Source of the DNA: an uncultured Chromatiaceae bacterium
Lineage (GTDB): Bacteria; Pseudomonadota; Gammaproteobacteria; Enterobacterales; Alteromonadaceae
Assembly: GCA_946481195.1 (NCBI GenBank)
Contig: CAMLNG010000019.1
Coordinates: 1-17,181, forward strand
Direction of reading: 5' to 3'
DNA length: 17,181 nucleotides
The first letter of the stretch is position 1; each line of letters starts with the position of its first letter. Below, piece after piece: positions 1 to 6,516 of the stretch. The position numbers and the translations under genes are program-made. The notes below the pieces were generated by a model. That model was not told the DNA's origin. It saw nothing but the letters and a program-made list of their open reading frames with translations, and ran no database searches.

Positions 1-145
1 CAAAGGCGATATCGAAATTTGTCCGGTAAAATGGATAGATGAGGTGCTGGAACTGGCTTTACAGGAGCCGCCGACCGGTATGTCTGTGATCACTGAAGAA
101 AAAAAGAGCACAAGAGCCAAAAAAAGCCAAAAAAATCCGGTTTAG
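1..145 (+). CDS. lon: ATP-dependent protease Lon, C-terminal end (partial)
   Basis: This is the last 47 codons of an open frame that enters from the left edge (first full codon at position 2) and stops at TAG 143-145. The segment reading CPVKWIDEVLELALQ followed by PPTGMSV matches the end of the Lon protease domain (E. coli has HPVKRIEEVLTLALQ then PSGMQV). After the conserved end there is a short tail rich in Lys, Ser and Arg, longer than the E. coli one. Lon is a cytoplasmic AAA+ serine protease that degrades misfolded and regulatory proteins; its catalytic domain lies outside the window. The order lon-hupB-ppiD is the classical gammaproteobacterial order, which supports the call. Confidence 0.9.
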   Translation, partial: KGDIEICPVKWIDEVLELALQEPPTGMSVITEEKKSTRAKKSQKNPV

Positions 146-193
146 GGGCTTTTCAAAAGCTCAGGCTGTGCTAATTTAGGGGCAGTTTCGGTG

Positions 194-216
194 CAGCCCT
201 TGTCGGACAAGGGCTG
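194..216. repeat. Near-perfect palindrome between lon and hupB
   Basis: Ten bases (CAGCCCTTGT, 194-203) are followed by CGG and the exact reverse complement of those ten (207-216). As RNA this is a 10-bp stem with a three-base loop. There is no immediate T-tract; the nearest run of five T is at 232-236, so it is not a standard intrinsic terminator. A smaller hairpin, GCTTTT-C-AAAAGC (148-160), lies just after the lon stop. Together they may stabilise or end the lon transcript. The function is inference. Confidence 0.5.
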
Positions 217-256
217 GCGAGACACCAAGAATTTTTCAGGACCCTTGGATTTGTGC

Positions 257-285
257 TTGCAAGCGGGAAACCAGCTTGATATAAC
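257..285 (+). promoter_or_regulatory. Candidate sigma-70 promoter of hupB
   Basis: TTGCAA (257-262), a 17-base gap and TATAAC (280-285) give a -35 box with 4 of 6 and a -10 box with 5 of 6 consensus bases at ideal spacing. Transcription would start near 292 and give a leader of about 64 nt. Only sequence match supports this; other hupB promoters, as known in E. coli, may exist. Confidence 0.5.
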
Positions 286-355
286 AAAGGCCGAACACAA
301 GAATGTACTTTAAATCTGGTTGTAGAAAATAATAACAATTGAAGGGGATGATATT

Positions 356-628
356 GTGAACAAGTCTCAACTTATCGACAAAATTGCTGCTGGTGCAGAC
401 ATTTCTAAAGCGGCAGCGGGTCGTTCTCTTGACGCGTTCATCGAAGCCGTTACTGAAGCTTTAAAGGAAGGTGACTCAGTTGCGCTGGTTGGTTTCGGTA
501 CTTTCGCAGTACGCGAGCGTGCAGCACGTACTGGCCGTAACCCACAAACTGGCGAAACGATCCAAATCGCTTCTGCGAAGATCCCATCTTTCAAGCCAGG
601 CAAAGCGTTAAAAGACAGCGTGAACTAA
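356..628 (+). CDS. hupB: DNA-binding protein HU-beta
   Basis: This 90-residue histone-like nucleoid protein has the family's usual length and is close to identical to E. coli HupB from its first residues ([20 protein letters not shown]). The core motif GFGTF is at residues 46-50. The arm motif GRNPQTG is at 60-66 and includes Pro63, the residue that intercalates and bends DNA in this family. HU acts as a homodimer, or as a heterodimer with HU-alpha, to bend DNA and restrain supercoils. The start codon is GTG at 356, set by GAAGGGG (341-347) at good distance; no earlier in-frame start fits the family. Its own promoter lies upstream and a strong terminator follows, so it is probably mostly monocistronic. 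Confidence 0.98.
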   Translation: MNKSQLIDKIAAGADISKAAAGRSLDAFIEAVTEALKEGDSVALVGFGTFAVRERAARTGRNPQTGETIQIASAKIPSFKPGKALKDSVN

Positions 629-752
629 GAAACGCTGATCCGGCGCGCCGGGTAAGTGATTCGGGCTCGAAGGAACCCGTGCCTGTAGTAAATGTCGTTT
701 AGTGACAATCAGCTTAGGTAGTAACAGTTCCTTCACAGCTTCAATAAAAAAG

Positions 753-780
753 GCGCATCTGATAAGATGCGCTTTTTTTT
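753..780 (+). terminator. Intrinsic terminator downstream of hupB
   Basis: GCGCATCT (753-760), loop GATA and AGATGCGC (765-772) form a perfect 8-bp stem followed by eight T (773-780), with an A-run before it. It closes the hupB transcript after a 3' untranslated stretch of about 125 bases. That stretch contains the 12-base palindrome CCGGCGCGCCGG (640-651). Confidence 0.92.
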
Positions 781-817
781 TAAGCCAGCTATTGCAGCTA
801 ATAGAGATAAACTAAGC

Positions 818-2740
818 ATGTTAGAAAAGATCAGAGAAGGTTCGCAGGGCATTATCGCTCAGGTCGTGCTGGGCCTCGTAATCCTGACGTTTGCAGTATC
901 AGGCGTCAGCAGCTATTTCGGAAATAGCACCGATCAGCCAGTGGCCGTGGTCAATGGCGAAGAAATCACCCGCGCCAAGTTTGAACAAAGTTATCAGAGC
1001 GAACGCGCTCGGATGGAGCAGCAATTTGGTGAGATGTTTGCCAGCCTGGCAGCCGATACCAACTACATGAATAACTTCCGTAATCAGGTGTTAGAACGCC
1101 TGATCGACGAAACACTGATTAAACAACAAACAGCCAACTTTGGTATCGCCATCAGCGATCAGTTTTTGCTCGACGCTATCGTCAAAATGCCTGAGTTTCA
1201 GGTCGATGGCGTCTACAACAAAGAGCGTTATCAGGCGGTTTTACGCCAGAGTAATCTGACTGCAAACCAGCTGCGCGATATGTTACGCGAACAATACAGC
1301 CGCAATCAGTTACTGGTTGGTTTAGCCGGTTCTGATTTTGCCCTGCCGGGTGAAATGAAAAATCTGATGACGCTACAACAACAAACCCGTGATATCGAAT
1401 TCGCTCTGGTCAAAGCTGCAGAGCAGGCGAAGAACGTTAAATTTGACGATAGCCAGCTCAATACCTGGTACCAACAAAACCAGGCGCGTTATGCCACTCC
1501 AGAGCAGGTTGCTGTGCAATACGTCGAACTCAAAGCTGCTGATTTAGCCAAGGATATTCAGGTCAGCGATGCTGACGTGAAAGCCTATTATGATGCGAAC
1601 CAAAGCCGTTATCAGGGCGAAGAGCGCCGCCGTGTATCGCATATTCTGCTGGAGTCTGCAGATGATAACTCAGAGGTGAAAGCGAAGGCTGAAGCACTGC
1701 TGAAGGAAGTGCAGGGTGGGGCTGATTTCGCGACATTAGCAAAACAACACTCCTCAGATACAGTGTCCGCAGAAAATGGCGGTGATTTGGATTTCATCAC
1801 CAAAGGTGTGATGGAGCCTGAATTTGAAGCTGCCGCATATGCGCTGGCGAAAACCGGCGATGTATCTGCTGTGGTAAAAACCTCTTTTGGCTACCACATT
1901 ATTAAACTGACTGACATCGAAGCGGCGAAAGTGAAAACGCTGGACGAAGTGAAAGACAGTATTATTGCGGCAGTCAAAGCAGAAAAATCAGCAGAGAAGT
2001 TTGCTGAGCTGCAGCAAAAGCTGGCAGAAGTCAGTTTCGAAGTCGCAGATAACCTGGAAGAGGCTGCTACAGCTGTTGGTGTTAAGGTGCAGAATGCGGC
2101 TTTATTTAGCCGTGCCACAGCTCCTGAAGCGTTAAATGCACCGAAAGTACTGGATACAGTGTTTAATGCGGATTTCATCAGTGCTGGCACGAACAGTGAA
2201 GTGCTTGAAGTGTCACCGCAGCATGTTGTTGTGGCTCGCCTGGTCGAACACCTGCCGGCGAAAAACAAATCTTTTGACGAAGTAAAAGCAGAAGTTCAAA
2301 CCGCTTATGTGGCTGAACAAGCGGCTATTCTGGCTGAGGAAAAAGCCAACACACTGCTGACAGAACTGCAAAGTGGCAAAGCGATTAGTGAACTTGTTGC
2401 GGCGAATCAGCTGACACTGGAAAAATCGGTGGCAACACCGCGTTTTGGTGGCAGTCTGGATGCTCAAATCCGCACTAAAGCTTTTGAACTGGCCAAACCA
2501 ACCAAAGAAAAACCTGTGACCTCAGGCAGCACCAAACTGCAAAGTGGTGATGCTGCAATTGTCTTGGTCAGTAAAGTGACAGAGGTTCCTGCGCAAGGCG
2601 AGCCGTCTCAGGCGGAGCTGGACAATCTGGCTAATCAGCTGAGTCAGTCTCACTTTGCAATCGTGCAAAAAGCGCTGCGCGACCGCGCTGAGATCAGCCG
2701 CAATCTTTCGGTGCTGACTGCTGCGACTGAACAACAGTAA
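818..2740 (+). CDS. ppiD: Periplasmic chaperone / peptidyl-prolyl isomerase PpiD
   Basis: PpiD is an inner-membrane-anchored periplasmic chaperone that sits at the Sec translocon and helps newly exported outer-membrane proteins. The protein has 640 residues (E. coli 623). It starts MLEKIREGSQG, has one membrane anchor at about residues 12-34, SurA-like N-terminal chaperone sequence (about 40-190), a parvulin domain at about 267-365 and a long C-terminal part ending in EQQ as in E. coli. His275 (in RVSHILL) and His360 (in FGYHIIKL) occupy positions used by active parvulins; E. coli PpiD lacks them, as I recall it. The frame is open back to an ATG at 767, but that codon lies inside the hupB terminator, so 818 is chosen. 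The ribosome site is weak (AGAGA near 803-807). Confidence 0.95.
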   Translation: MLEKIREGSQGIIAQVVLGLVILTFAVSGVSSYFGNSTDQPVAVVNGEEITRAKFEQSYQSERARMEQQFGEMFASLAADTNYMNNFRNQVLERLIDETLIKQQTANFGIAISDQFLLDAIVKMPEFQVDGVYNKERYQAVLRQSNLTANQLRDMLREQYSRNQLLVGLAGSDFALPGEMKNLMTLQQQTRDIEFALVKAAEQAKNVKFDDSQLNTWYQQNQARYATPEQVAVQYVELKAADLAKDIQVSDADVKAYYDANQSRYQGEERRRVSHILLESADDNSEVKAKAEALLKEVQGGADFATLAKQHSSDTVSAENGGDLDFITKGVMEPEFEAAAYALAKTGDVSAVVKTSFGYHIIKLTDIEAAKVKTLDEVKDSIIAAVKAEKSAEKFAELQQKLAEVSFEVADNLEEAATAVGVKVQNAALFSRATAPEALNAPKVLDTVFNADFISAGTNSEVLEVSPQHVVVARLVEHLPAKNKSFDEVKAEVQTAYVAEQAAILAEEKANTLLTELQSGKAISELVAANQLTLEKSVATPRFGGSLDAQIRTKAFELAKPTKEKPVTSGSTKLQSGDAAIVLVSKVTEVPAQGEPSQAELDNLANQLSQSHFAIVQKALRDRAEISRNLSVLTAATEQQ

Positions 2741-2765
2741 GCCGTTGCAGCTTCTTAGAAACAAC

Positions 2766-2791
2766 AAAGCCAGCATTAGCTGGCTTTTTTT
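2766..2791 (+). terminator. Intrinsic terminator of ppiD, between convergent genes
   Basis: AAAGCCAGC (2766-2774), loop ATTA and GCTGGCTTT (2779-2787) form a 9-bp stem ending in a run of seven T (2785-2791). It lies 25 bases after the ppiD stop. Read on the minus strand the same hairpin is followed by TTTGTTGTTT, so it may also stop the sap operon, less efficiently. Confidence 0.9.
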
Positions 2792-2842
2792 ATCGCATTT
2801 AAAACCTGACTTGAAGGCAGGGGGCATAGCCTGGTTTGGGCA

Positions 2843-3610
2843 TTAATATTGTGCACTACCGATAAGTTTGCGGCTGAAATCATGTTTAGGTTGTTGAAAC
2901 ACTTGCGCTGTGGGGCCATATTCCAGCACCTGACCCTGGTGTAGCACCATGGTTTGGTCGGCAAAGTGTCGTACCAACCGGAGCTGGTTGGTGATCAGTA
3001 AATAAGCGATACCAGTCTTTTGTTGCAGTTCCAGTAATAAATTGACGATTTGAGCGCGCAGGGAAGGATCCAGTGCCGTCAGTGCTTCATCGAGGATTAA
3101 TACCTTAGGATCAAGGATTAACGCACGGGCCAGCGCCACACGCTGTAACTGGCCACCGGAAAACATATGGGGATAATAATTGGCATGCTCGTTCAGTAAG
3201 CCAAGCAAGCGTAAGGTCTGACTTATTTTTTGCTCACGCTGTTCTGTACTTAATACCGTGCTGTAGCGCAGCACAGCATGCAGGATCTCCGCTATTTTCT
3301 GATTCGGATTAAGCGAACGGGCCGCATCCTGAAAAATATAACGGATAAACTGATTCGTTTTTCGATATTCACTGCAATTGATTTGATTGCCGGCATAGAG
3401 AATTTCCCCCTGGTCCGGCTGTTCAATACCCACTAACAATTTAGCCAGCGTACTTTTGCCAGAACCAGTCTCACCGACAACTGCTAAGGTCTCACCCGCT
3501 TGCAAAGTAAAACTGACCTGCTGTAAGGCTATGATTTCTTTGTGTTTAAACAAACCGGTTGCTTTACGGTAAGTTTTACCCAGGTTGCGGACTTCGATTA
3601 AGTCACTCAT
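2843..3610 (-). CDS. sapF: Peptide ABC transporter ATP-binding subunit SapF
   Basis: This is one of the two ATPase subunits of the Sap transporter (antimicrobial-peptide uptake and resistance; putrescine export has been reported for E. coli SapBCDF). It has 255 residues (E. coli 268). Visible motifs are Walker A GETGSGKST (46-54), signature FSGGQ (150-154) and Walker B VLILDEA (170-176) with ALD following. The H-loop position, normally His, is Asn208 (ITNQL). The start ATG overlaps the end of sapD by 8 bases, indicating translational coupling. It is the last gene of the operon and is followed by convergent ppiD. Choice of SapF over OppF/DppF rests on the local resemblance to E. coli SapF (YYPHM, RALIL.PKV, the MHQG-like LHQGQVLEYG) and on the neighbours. 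Confidence 0.93.
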   Translation of the reverse strand: MSDLIEVRNLGKTYRKATGLFKHKEIIALQQVSFTLQAGETLAVVGETGSGKSTLAKLLVGIEQPDQGEILYAGNQINCSEYRKTNQFIRYIFQDAARSLNPNQKIAEILHAVLRYSTVLSTEQREQKISQTLRLLGLLNEHANYYPHMFSGGQLQRVALARALILDPKVLILDEALTALDPSLRAQIVNLLLELQQKTGIAYLLITNQLRLVRHFADQTMVLHQGQVLEYGPTAQVFQQPKHDFSRKLIGSAQY

Positions 3611-4604
3611 CAGCTAAGCCCCTGTGGATTGGAAAATGGCAGCTGTAAAAATGATTTTGCTGGCGTTCCAGTTGCGGGGTTTTAACGCATTCTCTGCGCG
3701 CGTTTGGACAACGTGGCCCGAGACGGCAGCCAATAGGTAAATGCTGTAAGGTCGGAATACTGCCGTGTAAGGCATATAGTTGTTGCTTAAAGCCTAAATC
3801 TGGCTGAAATTCCGGTACGCTGCGGATCAGCGCATCGGTGTAAGGATGGCGGGGGTTTTTCAGTAACTCAGCGGTTTCACCAGCTTCGACTAACTGACCG
3901 CAATACAACACGCTGACGGTATCGGTGTTTTTAGCAACGGTTTCCAGCTCGTGGCTGATCAGCAAAATAGAAGTGCCTTTCAGCTGATTAAAACTGGCCA
4001 GCAAACGGAATAATTGCGCTTGAGTGGTACTTTCCAGCGCCGTTGTCGGCTCATCGGCAATCAGCAGTTTCGGATCTTTCGCAATCGCCATGGCAATGGA
4101 AATTTTTTGACAGACACCTTCTGACAACTGATAGGGGTAACTGTTCAGTACTGCCTGATGGTCGCGGATCCCGACTTTGTGTAGCAAGTTAATCGCTTTC
4201 TTACGGCGGAAATAGCCTTTTTGCCACCAGGACACCCCTTCAAGCCGGTGGTCAGGGATGGATTCTGCTAATTGCTCCCCGACCGGTGCTGTCGGGTCCA
4301 TGCTTCGGCTGGGCTCCTGATAAATCATTGCAATATCCCGGCTGATAATCTGCCGTTGTCGCTGATAGGGGAGGCGCAACAAGTCTTCTCCGCACCAGCT
4401 GAAGCGATCTGCGGATATGTGCCAGCGTTGATGCAATACACCCATAATTGCTTTAGCAATCAAACTTTTTCCTGAACCCGATTCACCGACTAACCCGCGG
4501 ATCTCGCCTTCACGCAATGATAAGTTGACCCGGTCAACCGCCCGGACGATACCGTCGGGGGTCTCGAGTTCCAGCGTCAGATTGCGGATATCCAATAATT
4601 GCAT
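3603..4604 (-). CDS. sapD: Peptide ABC transporter ATP-binding subunit SapD
   Basis: The second ATPase of Sap has 333 residues (E. coli 330). Walker A GESGSGKS is at 40-47, Walker B LLIADEP at 180-186 and the H-loop ISHEL with His218. The signature is non-canonical, LSEGV at 160-164, as in E. coli SapD (LTEGE). The C-terminus carries the oligopeptide-ABC extension (LPIGCRLGPRCP) with four cysteines at 293, 299, 306 and 322. A [4Fe-4S] cluster has been described at the matching place in a DppD homologue. In E. coli, SapD also supports Trk potassium uptake. Its ATG shares one base with the sapC stop (TGATG), so the two are probably co-translated. Confidence 0.95.
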   Translation of the reverse strand: MQLLDIRNLTLELETPDGIVRAVDRVNLSLREGEIRGLVGESGSGKSLIAKAIMGVLHQRWHISADRFSWCGEDLLRLPYQRQRQIISRDIAMIYQEPSRSMDPTAPVGEQLAESIPDHRLEGVSWWQKGYFRRKKAINLLHKVGIRDHQAVLNSYPYQLSEGVCQKISIAMAIAKDPKLLIADEPTTALESTTQAQLFRLLASFNQLKGTSILLISHELETVAKNTDTVSVLYCGQLVEAGETAELLKNPRHPYTDALIRSVPEFQPDLGFKQQLYALHGSIPTLQHLPIGCRLGPRCPNARRECVKTPQLERQQNHFYSCHFPIHRGLADE

Positions 4605-5497
4605 CAGTTTTCCCGCCGTTTTTTCATCGCATTGCGCAAGCCATCACCGACCAGATTGACCGACAATACAGTGATGAAAATGAGTAAACCAGGTAGCGCG
4701 ACAGTCCAGGGCGCCAGATAAATGGAGTCCAGCGCATCTGCCACCATGCTGCCCCATTCCGGTGTTGGCGCCTGTGCACCGAGCCCCAGAAAGCCAAGTG
4801 CCGCAATATCCAGTATTGCTGTTGACAGCGCCATGGTAAATAACAGGGACAACGGCTCCCACAGGTTTGGTAACACCACAGACCACAAAATCTGCCAGTT
4901 ATTGGCGCCATCCAAGCGGTAAGCTATTACGTAGTCCTGTTTTAGCTGTTGCTGGATAGCATTGCCAACACCATGGATGAACTGAGGTAACAGAGCCAGT
5001 AAAATCGCCCAGATAGTGTTGAGCAGGCCAGGACCAAGTACAGCGACTATTACAATGGCGAGCAACAGGCTCGGAATAGTCAAAGCTAAATCCAGTAAAT
5101 GGTTAAAGATGCTCGACTGCACCCCTCTGGTCATGCCGGCGAGGATACCGAGACCAAGTCCGATCAACATAGCGCCACTGACTGCCAGGATGGCGAGCCC
5201 GAAGCTGTAGCTGGCGCCTAACATCAGCCGTGACATCAGGTCACGTCCCAAGTCATCGGTACCAAAAGGATACGCTACCAAACCATTGCCTTGCCAGGAT
5301 GGCGACAACAACAAAACCTCTGAATTTTGCAGGTAGGGGTCATGTGGGCTGATAAATGGGCTCAACATCGCCAGGAGAAGCAAAATGGATAAGATCACCA
5401 GGCCAAACAGCGCAAAATGCTGAGTAATAAAATGCCGCCAAAGTAACTGATAGGGCCTTTTGTTGTACTCTTCGTAATACAAGCGCAATTTTTTCAT
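4604..5497 (-). CDS. sapC: Peptide ABC transporter permease SapC
   Basis: This is an inner-membrane permease subunit of 297 residues (E. coli 296). The first membrane segment is at about 29-49, followed by the Dpp/Opp-type motif GTDDLGRD. Several further hydrophobic segments occur, including ILDIAALGFLGLGAQ with APTPEWG, a pattern typical of DppC-like permeases. The cytoplasmic coupling loop that contacts the ATPases is recognisable as RLDGANNWQILWSVVLP. It pairs with SapB to form the membrane channel. The start overlaps the sapB stop by one base (TGATG at 5495-5499). Confidence 0.95.
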   Translation of the reverse strand: MKKLRLYYEEYNKRPYQLLWRHFITQHFALFGLVILSILLLLAMLSPFISPHDPYLQNSEVLLLSPSWQGNGLVAYPFGTDDLGRDLMSRLMLGASYSFGLAILAVSGAMLIGLGLGILAGMTRGVQSSIFNHLLDLALTIPSLLLAIVIVAVLGPGLLNTIWAILLALLPQFIHGVGNAIQQQLKQDYVIAYRLDGANNWQILWSVVLPNLWEPLSLLFTMALSTAILDIAALGFLGLGAQAPTPEWGSMVADALDSIYLAPWTVALPGLLIFITVLSVNLVGDGLRNAMKKRREN

Positions 5498-6516
5498 CAG
5501 AGTTTCCGCGCCAGTGGATTAAACAGGGTATGCAGAATTTCGGTCAGCATGTTTACACAAATCACCAGACTGGAAACTACCAACAACCCAGCCTGGATCG
5601 CCGGATAATTACGCTGATAGATACTGTCAATCAGCCATTGCCCAATGCCGGGCCAGGAGAAAATCACTTCAGTTAGCATCGCAAGCGTGATGAGGGTACT
5701 AAACTGCAAACCAACCTGGCGGGTGACCGGCAACAATGCATTGCGCAGACCATGCCGGTATAACACCTGGCTTCTGGATAAGCCTTTCGCCCGGGCTGTT
5801 TTGATATAGTTTTGCTCCAGCACTTCCAGCATCGAGGTGCGGACAAAACGAATCATCACATTGGTTGGATAGACTGCGAGTATAAAAGTCGGCATGGCCA
5901 GATGCTGCAGCGCGCTATATGCTGCGGCACTGCGCGATACTTGGTCTGCCAACAGAATATCGACAAAAATAAAGCCGGTTTGGCTCGGGACTTCAAACAG
6001 CACACCCAGCCGACCTGAGGTAGGTAACCAGCCTAACTGCAGTGAAAACAACATGATACAGACCAAAGCCAGCCAGAATACCGGCATCGAGTAGCCAACT
6101 AAGGCGATACCGGAGATACACCGATCCAGCAGGCTGTCTTTTTTTACTGCGGCCAATAATCCCATTGGTATACCTGCAAACAAACTCAGACACAGCGCAT
6201 AGGCAGCCAGCTCCAGCGTTGCCGGCAGCACCTGCATAATCTCAGTAAGTACCGGTTGTTGGCTGGCAAAGGAAAGTCCCCAGTCACCTGCCAATAATCG
6301 TCTGTTATAGGCAATATACTGCTGCCACAGGCTTTGGTCTAACGCCAGCACCTGTTGTAATTGCTGATGATTTTGTGGGGAGATGTCCCGCAGACCCGTC
6401 AGGTTACTGACTAAGTCACCCGGAAACAGATAATTCAGACTAAAGACAAAGACCGTCAGCGCAACAAAGACAAATCCCAGCAGAAACATTCGGCGCGCCA
6501 GATAACGAAGAATCAT
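5497..6516 (-). CDS. sapB: Peptide ABC transporter permease SapB
   Basis: This is a DppB-type permease of 339 residues (E. coli 321), with a first membrane segment at about 10-31 and about five more. The classic EAA coupling loop is ARAKGLSRSQVLYRHGLRNA, followed by LPV. The late segment TEVIFSWPGIGQWL is a family hallmark. The extra length seems to lie in periplasmic loops, for example the stretch after GWLPTSGRLG. The ATG overlaps the sapA stop in an ATGA arrangement (6513-6516). SapB and SapC form the channel; SapA delivers the peptide from the periplasm. Confidence 0.95.
   Translation of the reverse strand: MILRYLARRMFLLGFVFVALTVFVFSLNYLFPGDLVSNLTGLRDISPQNHQQLQQVLALDQSLWQQYIAYNRRLLAGDWGLSFASQQPVLTEIMQVLPATLELAAYALCLSLFAGIPMGLLAAVKKDSLLDRCISGIALVGYSMPVFWLALVCIMLFSLQLGWLPTSGRLGVLFEVPSQTGFIFVDILLADQVSRSAAAYSALQHLAMPTFILAVYPTNVMIRFVRTSMLEVLEQNYIKTARAKGLSRSQVLYRHGLRNALLPVTRQVGLQFSTLITLAMLTEVIFSWPGIGQWLIDSIYQRNYPAIQAGLLVVSSLVICVNMLTEILHTLFNPLARKL

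Noticed and set aside
629..752. Small RNA from the hupB 3' untranslated region
   Set aside because: There are small stems and a strong terminator, but no promoter and no recognisable sRNA family; not enough to call.
767..817. Longer ppiD start at ATG 767
   Set aside because: The codon lies inside the hupB terminator stem and the added residues (MRFFFKPAI...) are not family-like; ATG 818 matches PpiD N-termini.
1891..2268. 125-codon antisense frame within ppiD
   Set aside because: Low-complexity Ser/Ala/Thr product opposite a conserved gene, with no independent start signals.
2804..2824. Possible separate terminator of the sap operon on the minus strand (CCTG...CAGG then TTTT)
   Set aside because: The stem is only four base pairs, so it is too weak; the ppiD hairpin is the better candidate.
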